Below, piece by piece: positions 16,193 to 28,935 of a DNA stretch of 64,000 nt. A model generated the notes under the pieces. It did not search any database. It saw only the letters and a list, made by a program, of their open reading frames with translations, and was not told where the DNA came from. Every line of letters begins with the position of its first letter. Position 1 is the first letter of the stretch. Source of the DNA: a beta proteobacterium CB (GTDB lineage: Bacteria > Pseudomonadota > Gammaproteobacteria > Burkholderiales > Burkholderiaceae); NCBI GenBank assembly GCA_000342265.1, contig CP004348.1:496001-560000 (forward strand), given 5' to 3'. The position numbers were made by a program, and so were the translations under genes.

Positions 16193-17881
16193 TTAGTCTA
16201 AGTTCAGATCTGTCACGGCGCCTTTACTTGCAGTGCTTGCAAGGTGCGCGTATTTAGCAAGTAATCCACGGGTATAGCGTGGCTTAGGTTGCACCCAAGC
16301 CGCACGACGCTTCGCAATCTCTTCATCACTCACATTCAGTTGAATGAGTAGCTTGTGGGCATCGATCGTCACAGAGTCACCTTCATGAATCAGGGCAATC
16401 ACTCCACCTACAAACGCCTCAGGAGCAACGTGACCTACCACCATGCCCCAAGTACCACCAGAGAAGCGCCCATCAGTGATCAGACCTACTGTTTCGCCTA
16501 AGCCTTGACCAACGAGGGCGGAGGTGGGGGCCAGCATCTCACGCATGCCAGGACCACCTTTAGGGCCTTCGTAGCGAATGACCATGACGTCGCCATCTTT
16601 GATCTTTTGCGCCATGATGGCGGCCATTGCATCATCCTCAGAATCAAATACGCGAGCAGGACCAGTAATGGATGGATTTTTGAGGCCGGTAATCTTTGCA
16701 ACGCAACCCTCTGGCGAGATGTTGCCTTTCAGAATAGCCAAGTGACCTTGCTTATAGAGTGGATTATCTAATGTGCGAATCACTTTTTGATCAGCACGCG
16801 GTACCGATGGAACATCTTTTAATGTTTCGGCAATGGTTTTGCCTGTGATAGTCATGCAATCACCATGCAAGAGTCCGCCATCAAGCAAGACCTTCATGAC
16901 TTGCGGAATACCGCCGGCTTGGTGAAGATCAGTTGCTAAGTATTGGCCAGAAGGTTTCATGTCTACGATGACTGGAACACGCTTACGAATACGCTCGAAG
17001 TCATCAATTGTCCAGTCGATTTCAGCGGCGCTGGTAATTGCTAGATAGTGCAGAACAGCATTGGTTGATCCGCCAACTGCCATGATCACGCTAACCGCAT
17101 TCTCGATAGATTTTTTGGTGATGATGTCTCGTGGACGTAAATTTTTCTTAATTGCCTCGACCAGCACTAGTGCTGACTCGTGCGCGCTAGCAACCTTCTC
17201 CGCATCTTCATTGGCCATAGTGGACGAATAGGGCAGGCTCATGCCCAAAGCTTCGAAGGAAGAGCTCATCGTATTTGCGGTATACATACCGCCGCAAGAG
17301 CCACTACCTGGGCAAGCGTGTTGCTCTACGCCCTTGAGGTCTGCCTCGCTCATACGACCTGATGTGAATTCACCAACGGCCTCAAACGCAGAAACAATGT
17401 TCAGATCCTTGCCTTTGAAGTGACCTGGTTTAATCGTGCCGCCGTAAACATAAATGCTGGGTACATTAGTGCGGGCCATCGCCATCATGCCGCCTGGCAT
17501 ATTTTTATCGCAACCACCGATGACAACAACACCATCCTGCCATAATCCATTGACACAAGTTTCAATGCTGTCAGCAATCACTTCACGAGAGATGAGGGAG
17601 TACTTCATTCCTTCGGTACCCATACCGATACCATCAGAAACGGTAGGGGTGCCAAACATTTGGGCTTTTGCACCAGCCTCTTCAAGAGCGGTTACTGCTG
17701 CATCGGCTAGTTTTTGCAAGCCGCTATTGCAAGGGGTGATAGTGGAATGGCCGTTTGCTACGCCAACCATCGGCTTAACAAAATCTTTCTCTTGGTAGCC
17801 CATCGCGTAATACATTGAGCGATTGGGTGCGCGAGCAACCCCTTCGGTGACATTGCGCGAGCGTTCATTGAGGCGTTTCAT
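16193..17881 (-). CDS. ilvD: Dihydroxy-acid dehydratase
   Basis: Dehydrates 2,3-dihydroxyisovalerate and 2,3-dihydroxy-3-methylvalerate in valine, isoleucine and leucine synthesis, using an iron-sulfur cluster. Cluster cysteines are visible in [18 protein letters not shown] and the [16 protein letters not shown] block. The C-terminal [15 protein letters not shown] segment is present. The start is ATG at 17881 ([20 protein letters not shown]), giving 562 residues, normal for the family. A longer frame reaching 17995 would add 38 residues unlike the family and lacks support. Transcribed alone; the upstream gap to the response regulator holds an inverted repeat. Confidence 0.95.
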   Translation of the reverse strand: MKRLNERSRNVTEGVARAPNRSMYYAMGYQEKDFVKPMVGVANGHSTITPCNSGLQKLADAAVTALEEAGAKAQMFGTPTVSDGIGMGTEGMKYSLISREVIADSIETCVNGLWQDGVVVIGGCDKNMPGGMMAMARTNVPSIYVYGGTIKPGHFKGKDLNIVSAFEAVGEFTSGRMSEADLKGVEQHACPGSGSCGGMYTANTMSSSFEALGMSLPYSSTMANEDAEKVASAHESALVLVEAIKKNLRPRDIITKKSIENAVSVIMAVGGSTNAVLHYLAITSAAEIDWTIDDFERIRKRVPVIVDMKPSGQYLATDLHQAGGIPQVMKVLLDGGLLHGDCMTITGKTIAETLKDVPSVPRADQKVIRTLDNPLYKQGHLAILKGNISPEGCVAKITGLKNPSITGPARVFDSEDDAMAAIMAQKIKDGDVMVIRYEGPKGGPGMREMLAPTSALVGQGLGETVGLITDGRFSGGTWGMVVGHVAPEAFVGGVIALIHEGDSVTIDAHKLLIQLNVSDEEIAKRRAAWVQPKPRYTRGLLAKYAHLASTASKGAVTDLNLD

Positions 17882-18032
17882 GCTGATATTGACTCCAGAA
17901 AAGAATTTGTCGAAAAGCTCTATTGTGCCGTGAGACAACAGTGAGCGCAGGGGTTTATGTAGGTGCCTCAGCGTTTCTATCGTGCACTGCAACAAGCAGA
18001 TTTCTCTATTGTATTTGCTGATTCAGCCTCAT

Positions 18033-18052
18033 TATTAGCTTGAGAGCTAATA
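18033..18052. promoter_or_regulatory. Inverted repeat in the ilvD/response-regulator divergent gap
   Basis: TATTAGCT-TGAG-AGCTAATA: perfect eight-base arms, four-base spacer, lying 59 bases before the response-regulator start. Symmetry suggests a dimeric regulator site. No family is assigned, and no T-run follows, so it is not a terminator. Confidence 0.4.
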
Positions 18053-18110
18053 TCCTTCGCAAAAAAGCTGCAGTACATTGTCTTATCTATTACTTTTCCT
18101 TTTAAATTCA

Positions 18111-18737
18111 ATGACTAAAGTTGGCCACATCTACCTAATTGACGACGATGAGTCGATGCGCACCTCTTTGAGTCGGATGCTCAAGGACGTAGGTTACATA
18201 GTGGAGGATTTCTCCTCCGCAGTAACATTTTTGGAGCATTCAGTCCCTGTGGCACCTGCAGTCATTTTGCTGGATATGCAAATGCCTGACATGACTGGGT
18301 TGGATTTACAGGAAAAATTAGTCCATTTGGGTCGCAAAACCCCCATTGTGTTTGTCAGTGGTCAGAGTCACCCCCATCAAATCGTCAAAAGCCTGAAGCA
18401 CGGTGCCGTGGACTTCCTTTTTAAGCCTTTCAATTTGGAGGACCTATTGAAGGCTGTTGCTGATGCTGTCGAGTTTGATAGACGTCAGCTCAAACGAGTC
18501 TCTAAAGAGGTGGAAACCAAGAAAGACTATGCAACCCTAACGCCGAGGGAGAGGGAAGTCTGCTTTTGGCTGGTTAAAGGATTGCTAAATAAAGATATTG
18601 CCGTCAAACTAGGCACTACAGATGCCACCATCAAAGTCCATAAGGCTAGAGTGATGGATAAAATGAACGTGGAATCGGTCCAAATATTAGTCGCAAAATA
18701 TCTTGAATCTGATCTTGAGAATTTCCAAAAAAACTAG
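18111..18737 (+). CDS. FixJ/NarL-type two-component response regulator
   Basis: A 208-residue regulator. It has an N-terminal receiver domain with acidic pocket IDDDE, phospho-acceptor aspartate in ILLDMQMPDMTG, a conserved Thr/Ser region FVSGQ, and lysine in FLFKPF. A C-terminal LuxR-type helix-turn-helix follows (LTPREREVCFWLVKGLLNKDI through KVHKARVMDKM). This order is that of FixJ/TodT regulators. ATG at 18111 is preferred; an in-frame TTG or similar at 18078 adds 11 hydrophobic residues unlike the family. No sensor kinase gene is adjacent, so it is an orphan here. The next gene encodes a RodZ-like membrane protein. Confidence 0.9.
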   Translation: MTKVGHIYLIDDDESMRTSLSRMLKDVGYIVEDFSSAVTFLEHSVPVAPAVILLDMQMPDMTGLDLQEKLVHLGRKTPIVFVSGQSHPHQIVKSLKHGAVDFLFKPFNLEDLLKAVADAVEFDRRQLKRVSKEVETKKDYATLTPREREVCFWLVKGLLNKDIAVKLGTTDATIKVHKARVMDKMNVESVQILVAKYLESDLENFQKN

Positions 18738-18818
18738 CTCTTGGGCTAATTTCCCTGGTGCTATCCAGGCACTATGATGGGGCATCATTTTGATAGATAA
18801 AGCACTTAAAACATTTTT

Positions 18819-19856
18819 GTGACTACTAACGCCAAGCTACCCGAGATCCGTAAAGAGGCATTTTCTAAGGCCAGGGAAAAATGTGGCTGGAGCACGAAAG
18901 ACCTTGGTGGAATGGCCTGTCTTTCGCACCATCAAATATCTCAAATTGAAAATGGTGAGTCCAGTTATTTCTACGGAGCCCAAAACAAATTTACTGCTGC
19001 TAAAAAAGTGGCAAAGCTTCTCAACTTAAGTGATGAGGAAGCGTTTGACTATGGCTCTCAAGCACCAGCAAAAATAATTGAAGCGCCAAAGATTGAAGAG
19101 TCTATTAAGGCTCCGGCAAAAAAAGTGCAATCAAAAAAGGAAGCTGTAACACCCAAAGCGGTAGTGGAAGAGATTCAAGTTCCAGCCTTGGCCGTGGAAG
19201 AGGAAAAAAAAGAGCCGGTTCAAACAGTAGATCCTGTAGTGCCCGCTTCAAAAGAAATCCCTTTTTCTGGGACATCGTCAAGCTCAAAGCCCGCCTTCTC
19301 CAAGAAGCTCCTCCTGTGGCTGAGTGTTTTAGCAGCACTCGTGTTCTCAGTAATTAACTTGCGCCCACTCTTTTTTGCAGACAAGCCAGAAGAAATCATT
19401 GTTGTAAAAGAAGAGCTTGTTGAGCCAGCTCCTGCGCCAACTCCAGTAGATCCTGCGCCAGTCGCTCCAGCTGCAGCATTGCCAGTAGTGGCAGTTCCTG
19501 CGACTAGCGCTGAAGTCTCAACAGCCTGCCCTGCTGAGGAGGGCATCATTAGCTATAAACCAGATGTACCCCGTAAGGCGGCGGATATGGTGTTTGTCCA
19601 AGTTAAATCAAAGCAAGTTATTTGCGTTAGTGATGCCTCTGGAAAGATGCAAAATAAGATGGTTGAGCCTGGTGTGGGCGCATCTTTTTATGGCAAACCA
19701 CCGTTTAAAGTGCTGACTAGCGGTCTTGCTCAGGCGGGCATATTCTTTCAGGGTGCAAAAGTGCGCCTGACAAATTCAAATTACAAAACCTTGGTATTGG
19801 AAGCTGCTGAGGTGCTGACTTCACCCGTTGACCGGACAGATTCTCAGCAGCGCTAA
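18819..19856 (+). CDS. RodZ-like membrane-anchored helix-turn-helix protein
   Basis: A 345-residue protein with the RodZ plan. An N-terminal Xre-type helix-turn-helix spans about residues 8-70 (WSTKDLGGMACLSHHQISQIENGES). A Lys/Ala/Val-rich cytoplasmic linker precedes one membrane helix around residues 168-188 (LLLWLSVLAALVFSVINL). A proline- and alanine-rich periplasmic linker leads to a C-terminal beta domain resembling the DUF4115/RodZ end. RodZ links MreB to the membrane. Whether this is the cell-shape RodZ or a paralogue cannot be told here, because the usual ispG neighbourhood is missing. GTG start at 18819. The gene follows the response regulator by 81 bases, and a GCGCTAA hairpin without a T-run lies at its end. 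Confidence 0.7.
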   Translation: MTTNAKLPEIRKEAFSKAREKCGWSTKDLGGMACLSHHQISQIENGESSYFYGAQNKFTAAKKVAKLLNLSDEEAFDYGSQAPAKIIEAPKIEESIKAPAKKVQSKKEAVTPKAVVEEIQVPALAVEEEKKEPVQTVDPVVPASKEIPFSGTSSSSKPAFSKKLLLWLSVLAALVFSVINLRPLFFADKPEEIIVVKEELVEPAPAPTPVDPAPVAPAAALPVVAVPATSAEVSTACPAEEGIISYKPDVPRKAADMVFVQVKSKQVICVSDASGKMQNKMVEPGVGASFYGKPPFKVLTSGLAQAGIFFQGAKVRLTNSNYKTLVLEAAEVLTSPVDRTDSQQR

Positions 19857-19889
19857 CCCCTAGAGGATTAGCGCATCGAATGCTGATGC

Positions 19890-20237
<348 letters not shown>

Positions 20238-20279
20238 TTAATACAGTAATCATACCTAGAACTGAAAACGTACGCCCAG

Positions 20280-21905
20280 TTACGCCCTAAAGTGGGATGT
20301 AATAGGGTAGCGCCAGTCACGCCCAAAGGCTCGGGTAGTCACGCGAACACCGGGAGGCGCTTGGCGACGCTTATATTCGTTGAGCTTAATAAGACGAGTT
20401 ACTTTTTCTACGCTTTCAGGATCAAATCCGGCAGCAATGATTTGGGCAATGGATTGGTTTTGCTCCATATAACGCTCTACGATGCCATCCAATACTTCAT
20501 ATGATGGCAAGCTATCCTGATCGGTTTGGTCGGGACGTAATTCTGCAGAAGGGGCGCGTGTCAGAATTCGCTCCGGGATAATCGGGGTAATGCTATTGCG
20601 GTAGGCACACAAGCGATAGACTAAGGTTTTGGCAATATCCTTAATAACGGCAAAGCCTCCGGCCATATCTCCGTAGAGAGTGCAGTAACCAACAGCCATT
20701 TCACTCTTATTGCCTGTTGTCAGAACTAGACGGCCTGTTTTATTGGAGAGCGCCATCAGGAGGGTGCCTCGCACCCGCGCCTGAATATTCTCTTCAGTGG
20801 CGTCGAGTTTGAGGCCTTTAAATTGCTCAGCTAAGGCATGCTCTAAAGCATCAACAGGATTGCTTATGGGGATCTCGTCGTATTGAACGCCTAGATTTTG
20901 AGCCATTTCTCTAGCATCAATCCAAGAGATATCGGCGGTATAGCGCGAGGCCATCATGACGGTACGAACTTTATCGGCACCTAAGGCGTCTACTGCAATG
21001 GCTAGCACCAGTGCAGAGTCAACGCCCCCGGAGAGGCCGATGATGACTCCTGGAAAACGATTCTTTTGAACATAGTCGCGCACACCCAATACAAGCGCTT
21101 GGTAAGCCTGGGCTTCTACGCTAGCTGGGGCAACCAAAGTTCCCGGATCTAAATCAGCTGATGTATTTACGGCTACATAGCCAAGAGCAGTTTCAAACTG
21201 CGGCATAGTCATTACTACTTTGCCTGTACTGTTTAAAGCAAACGATCCACCATCAAAAACCAATTCATCTTGGCCGCCTACAGCGTTTACATAAACCAAT
21301 GGCATCTTACTTAAGGCAATCTGCTTGCGTAGTACGTCAATGCGCAAAGTTTCTTTTTGGAGGTGATAAGGCGATGCATTGAGAACTAGTAGTACTTGTG
21401 CGCCAGCAGTATGAGCCTGTTTAGCAGGACCCGCATGCCAAGCATCTTCACAAAGAATGAGTCCATATCGAATACCTGCATTTTCAAAAACGCAGGCCTC
21501 ATTACCTGGTGTGAAGTAGCGCACCTCATCAAACACTTCATGATTAGGTAATTCTTGCTTGGCATAACCTGCAATGACTTTGCCATCACGAATGACTGAG
21601 GCATAGTTTTGCAAGCCAGCGGCAGTTTGTTTAGGGTGACCAATAATCACGGTCAGCCCTGGAAATTTCTGGAGCTCTTGCACTAAACGGCTGAGCTCGC
21701 GATCAGCTGCCTCAATAAAAGCAGGACGCAATAACAAATCTTCTGGGGGATAGCCAGTGAGCGAGAGCTCTGGCGTGAGAACTACTGAGGCGCCGTGTGC
21801 ATATGCATCAGCAGCGGCTTGAGAGATGAGCTGCGCGTTGCCAGGCAAATCACCCAAAAGAGGGTTGATTTGCGCTAGGGCGATTTTTTGCGAGCTCACT
21901 CCCAA
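20280..21905 (-). CDS. nadE: Glutamine-dependent NAD+ synthetase
   Basis: Converts nicotinic acid adenine dinucleotide to NAD+ using glutamine nitrogen and ATP. The N-terminal nitrilase-like glutaminase domain carries the triad Glu46 (TPELS), Lys116 and Cys152 (LILCEDAWH). The C-terminal synthetase domain has the ATP motif SGGVDS at residues 292-297. Total 541 residues, normal for the bacterial two-domain form. The start is TTG at 21905; a GTG two codons later (21899) is an equally possible start. It begins 12 bases after ppa ends and is followed by glnB, so ppa-nadE-glnB may be one transcript. Pyrophosphatase next to a pyrophosphate-releasing enzyme is functionally sensible. Confidence 0.94.
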   Translation of the reverse strand: MGVSSQKIALAQINPLLGDLPGNAQLISQAAADAYAHGASVVLTPELSLTGYPPEDLLLRPAFIEAADRELSRLVQELQKFPGLTVIIGHPKQTAAGLQNYASVIRDGKVIAGYAKQELPNHEVFDEVRYFTPGNEACVFENAGIRYGLILCEDAWHAGPAKQAHTAGAQVLLVLNASPYHLQKETLRIDVLRKQIALSKMPLVYVNAVGGQDELVFDGGSFALNSTGKVVMTMPQFETALGYVAVNTSADLDPGTLVAPASVEAQAYQALVLGVRDYVQKNRFPGVIIGLSGGVDSALVLAIAVDALGADKVRTVMMASRYTADISWIDAREMAQNLGVQYDEIPISNPVDALEHALAEQFKGLKLDATEENIQARVRGTLLMALSNKTGRLVLTTGNKSEMAVGYCTLYGDMAGGFAVIKDIAKTLVYRLCAYRNSITPIIPERILTRAPSAELRPDQTDQDSLPSYEVLDGIVERYMEQNQSIAQIIAAGFDPESVEKVTRLIKLNEYKRRQAPPGVRVTTRAFGRDWRYPITSHFRA

Positions 21906-21916
21906 TGACTACGGAA

Positions 21917-22453
21917 TTACTTCTGTGACTTAGCGTAGCCTTCGATGCCGTCCAAAATTTCTTTATGGGCACCAGCAACACCAGTCCAACCTTTAACTTT
22001 TACCCACTTACCTTTTTCGAGATCTTTGTAGTGCTCGAAGAAGTGTTGAATTTGGGCGAGGAGTAATTCATTTACATCTTCAGGTTTTTGCAAATGCTTA
22101 TAGATTGGCAAAATCTTGTCTTCTGGAACAGCCAACAATTTTGCATCTTGTCCGCCTTCATCTTCCATTTCTAACATGCCGATTGCGCGGCAGCTTACTA
22201 CTGAGCCTGGAACCAAGGCAAATGGAGTAATAACGAGGACGTCTACAGGATCGCCGTCACCAGCAATCGTTTTAGGGATGTAACCGTAGTTGCATGGGTA
22301 ATGCATTGCTGTACCCATGAAGCGATCTACGAAGAGGCAGCCAGTTTCTTTGTCCACTTCATACTTCACTGGATCCGCATTCATTGGGATCTCAATAATG
22401 ACGTTGAATATTTCTGGGATTTTCTTACCTGGGCTGACCTTGTCGTAACTCAT
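21917..22453 (-). CDS. ppa: Inorganic pyrophosphatase (family I)
   Basis: Hydrolyses pyrophosphate released by biosynthetic reactions, in the cytoplasm. The 178-residue length and the family I signature DGDPVDVLV with its three metal-binding aspartates are clear. The upstream segment NYGYIPKT is also typical. ATG start at 22453 with GGAG at suitable spacing. First gene of the likely ppa-nadE-glnB unit. Nothing unusual. Confidence 0.96.
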   Translation of the reverse strand: MSYDKVSPGKKIPEIFNVIIEIPMNADPVKYEVDKETGCLFVDRFMGTAMHYPCNYGYIPKTIAGDGDPVDVLVITPFALVPGSVVSCRAIGMLEMEDEGGQDAKLLAVPEDKILPIYKHLQKPEDVNELLLAQIQHFFEHYKDLEKGKWVKVKGWTGVAGAHKEILDGIEGYAKSQK

Positions 22454-22617
22454 AAATACTCCGGTTAGTGATTAATGTGCGCTTCGATCTTAGCAAAGAG
22501 GCGGACCCATGCTATTAAAGATCGAATCTATTTCCTGCTATTAAAGCCATGAATGCTTTATGGGTTCTAGTTTAAGGCTTTCTAAAGCAATACCAATAGA
22601 TAAGTGCCCTAGGTTGA

Positions 22618-22647
22618 TTGACTAACTGTAGGCCATTGGCCTACAAT
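22618..22647 (+). promoter_or_regulatory. Toxin-antitoxin promoter with embedded palindromic operator
   Basis: TTGACT (22618-22623) and TACAAT (22642-22647) are 18 bases apart. Between and over them lies TGTAGGCC-ATT-GGCCTACA (22627-22645), a perfect eight-base-arm inverted repeat. The layout fits autorepression by the antitoxin. The toxin ATG is only seven bases after the -10 box. Confidence 0.55.
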
Positions 22648-22654
22648 AGCAGTA

Positions 22655-22902
22655 ATGGATTTTGAATGGGAGATGGCTAAAAGTGATTTATGCCAGATCT
22701 CTCGAAATTTTGATTTCACATATGTGAAATCAGTTTTCATAGATCCGAATTTGTTGATAGAAAGAGATCAGCGCTAGGGTTGCTAGACGAAAAAGTATTT
22801 GTAGTGATTTATACAAAAAGGCCTGCAGCAATTAGGATTATTTCAGCTAGGCGGGCAAATCGTAGGGAGGTCAGGCGTTATGAAGAAAATCGTTCGAGTT
22901 AG
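22655..22902 (+). pseudogene. brnT: BrnT-type ribonuclease toxin remnant, frame-disrupted
   Basis: From ATG 22655 the first frame reads MDFEWEMAKSDLC through FIDPNLLIERDQR and stops at TAG 22775-22777. A second frame then continues with LGLLDEKVFVVIYTKR, IRIISARRANRREVRRYEE and stops at 22902. The two pieces together match the start and end of BrnT toxins, the second being the family's strongly conserved C-terminal block. The segment expected between them (usually with a YGExR pattern) is missing, so a short out-of-frame deletion of about 25-30 bases is the likely cause. The end overlaps the antitoxin gene by 23 bases, as in intact modules. This toxin should be inactive. A sequencing error cannot explain the missing residues, although it could explain the frame change alone. 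Confidence 0.75.
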
Positions 22903-23221
22903 TGTGGATCTACATGATCCTAGTAGCTTCCCCAAAGGATTCGTCGATAAAAAATTGTTGGATGCGACATCAGAGCGTTTGATTAGGCTGCATCAACAGC
23001 AAGATGATGCAGCTGCGATGTTAGATGCAGCTAAATATGCAAAAGGCGTGCGCGAGAGAATTGGTTTATCTCAGCAGGAGTTTTCTAAGCGCATCGAAGT
23101 TTCCTTGGAGACCATTCGAAACTGGGAGCAGGGTAAACGCAGTCCTACTGGTGCAGCTAAGGCTTTATTGAAGATTTTGGATAGGGCGCCTGAGATTGCA
23201 TTGCTTGCTCTCAGCGTTTGA
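22880..23221 (+). CDS. Xre-type helix-turn-helix antitoxin, orphaned partner of the BrnT remnant
   Basis: A 113-residue protein with a C-terminal Cro/CI helix-turn-helix (RERIGLSQQEFSKRIEVS, then LETIRNWEQGKRSPTGAA) and an N-terminal extension that likely contacted the toxin. Genes of this type follow brnT in many proteobacteria in place of classic BrnA. The reading frame is intact and the start overlaps the toxin remnant. It probably still binds the palindrome at 22627-22645 and represses its own promoter. GGGAGG about 13 bases before the ATG may serve as ribosome-binding site. It ends at a strong terminator shared with trxB. Confidence 0.82.
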   Translation: MKKIVRVSVDLHDPSSFPKGFVDKKLLDATSERLIRLHQQQDDAAAMLDAAKYAKGVRERIGLSQQEFSKRIEVSLETIRNWEQGKRSPTGAAKALLKILDRAPEIALLALSV

Positions 23222-23237
23222 TAGTTGCCTTGTAAAT

Positions 23238-23266
23238 AAAAATGCCTAGCATTGCTAGGCATTTTT
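23238..23266. terminator. Bidirectional terminator between antitoxin gene and trxB
   Basis: AAAAATGCCTAGC, loop ATT, GCTAGGCATTTTT: perfect 13-base arms serving both converging genes. Confidence 0.92.
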
Positions 23267-23291
23267 ATTTGATCTTTCGGTTGAGTTTGCA

Positions 23292-26600
<3,309 letters not shown>

Positions 26601-26610
26601 GGCGATCCCC

Positions 26611-27294
26611 TTGCGCAGATTTTTCTCGATAGCAGCTTTAGGGCTCACAATACTTTTATCTTCAAGCTTGACTCTTGCAGAGGGGGAGAGTGGGTCTGAG
26701 CAGTTTCGTCAGTTTGTGCGCAACTCCAAAACTGCTGAAGGTGAATTTGTGCAACAGCAGCTACGCGCACCCAAAGCAAGTGAACCGCAAGACAAAGGTT
26801 TAAAAGTAGTTCGCCAAACACAAGGACGCTTTGTGTTTCAGCGTCCAGGCCGATTTATCTGGGATACCCAAAAACCATACGAGCAAAAATTGATTGCCGA
26901 TGGCAAGCAACTCATCATGTGGGATAAGGATTTAAACCAGGCGACTTTTAGACCTGCTGGCCAAGCTCTTGCCAGCACCCCTGCGGCAATCTTATTTGGC
27001 GAGACCTCTTTAGATCAGCATTTTGATTTAGTTGAAGGTGAGGATCGCCTAGGTATGAAATGGGTCGCTCTCGTGCCTAAGAAAATCCCCAATACAAAAA
27101 ATGGGAATGACTTACCGTATACCAAGATCTCCGTGGGGATGGCCAACGGCCTTCCTAAAGCCTTAGAGCTCATCGATGGCTTAGGTAGCGTGGTGTTGGT
27201 CACCTTGGATAAGATCCAGCTCAATGTCAATCTGCCCAACAATCGCTTTACTTTTGTTCCGCCTGCCGGCGCAGAAGTCTTACGCTTAAACTAG
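26611..27294 (+). CDS. lolA: Outer-membrane lipoprotein carrier LolA
   Basis: Periplasmic chaperone that ferries lipoproteins from LolCDE to LolB. A Sec signal peptide (RRFFSIAALGLTILLSSS, cleavage near TLA) is followed by the LolA fold with GEFVQQQL, GRFVFQRPGRFIWDTQKPYE and IADGKQLIMWDKDL. I prefer TTG at 26611, which gives a clean signal peptide and has AAGG eight bases before it. A frame opening at 26560 would overlap ftsK by 41 bases and add 17 residues. About 227 residues. Order ftsK-lolA-serS is common in this lineage and suggests shared transcription. Confidence 0.9.
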   Translation: MRRFFSIAALGLTILLSSSLTLAEGESGSEQFRQFVRNSKTAEGEFVQQQLRAPKASEPQDKGLKVVRQTQGRFVFQRPGRFIWDTQKPYEQKLIADGKQLIMWDKDLNQATFRPAGQALASTPAAILFGETSLDQHFDLVEGEDRLGMKWVALVPKKIPNTKNGNDLPYTKISVGMANGLPKALELIDGLGSVVLVTLDKIQLNVNLPNNRFTFVPPAGAEVLRLN

Positions 27295-27341
27295 AGCCCA
27301 TAAATCGCATTAAGTCGCAATTCAGCACAAACCGAATATAA

Positions 27342-28667
<1,326 letters not shown>

Positions 28668-28704
28668 TTAATAGCCCAAGAAATTTAAAGGAATACCCGA
28701 AAGC

Positions 28705-28710
28705 TATAAT
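28705..28710 (+). promoter_or_regulatory. -10 box before tRNA-Ser
   Basis: A perfect TATAAT lies 13 bases before the tRNA 5' end, giving the tRNA its own transcription start. The -35 region is poor. Confidence 0.5.
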
Positions 28711-28723
28711 CGCTCTTCGGTTC

Positions 28724-28813
<90 letters not shown>

Positions 28814-28854
28814 ATCGGACTCTGTGTTTGCACTCATAGAGAAGATATTAAAAG

Positions 28855-28878
28855 AGCCCCGCACAACGTGGGGCTTTT
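28855..28878 (+). terminator. Intrinsic terminator after tRNA-Ser
   Basis: AGCCCC (28855-28860) and GGGGCT (28870-28875) form a stem with a nine-base loop, followed by a T-run. Confidence 0.75.
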
Positions 28879-28935
28879 CATTTATACCTTGTTTGTAATT
28901 CAGGTATGTTCATTAATACAAAGGGAGCATTACTG

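Noticed and set aside
19850..19874. GCGCTAA/TTAGCGC hairpin between the RodZ-like gene and glnB
   Set aside because: Eleven-base loop and no T-run on either side; too weak to call a terminator.
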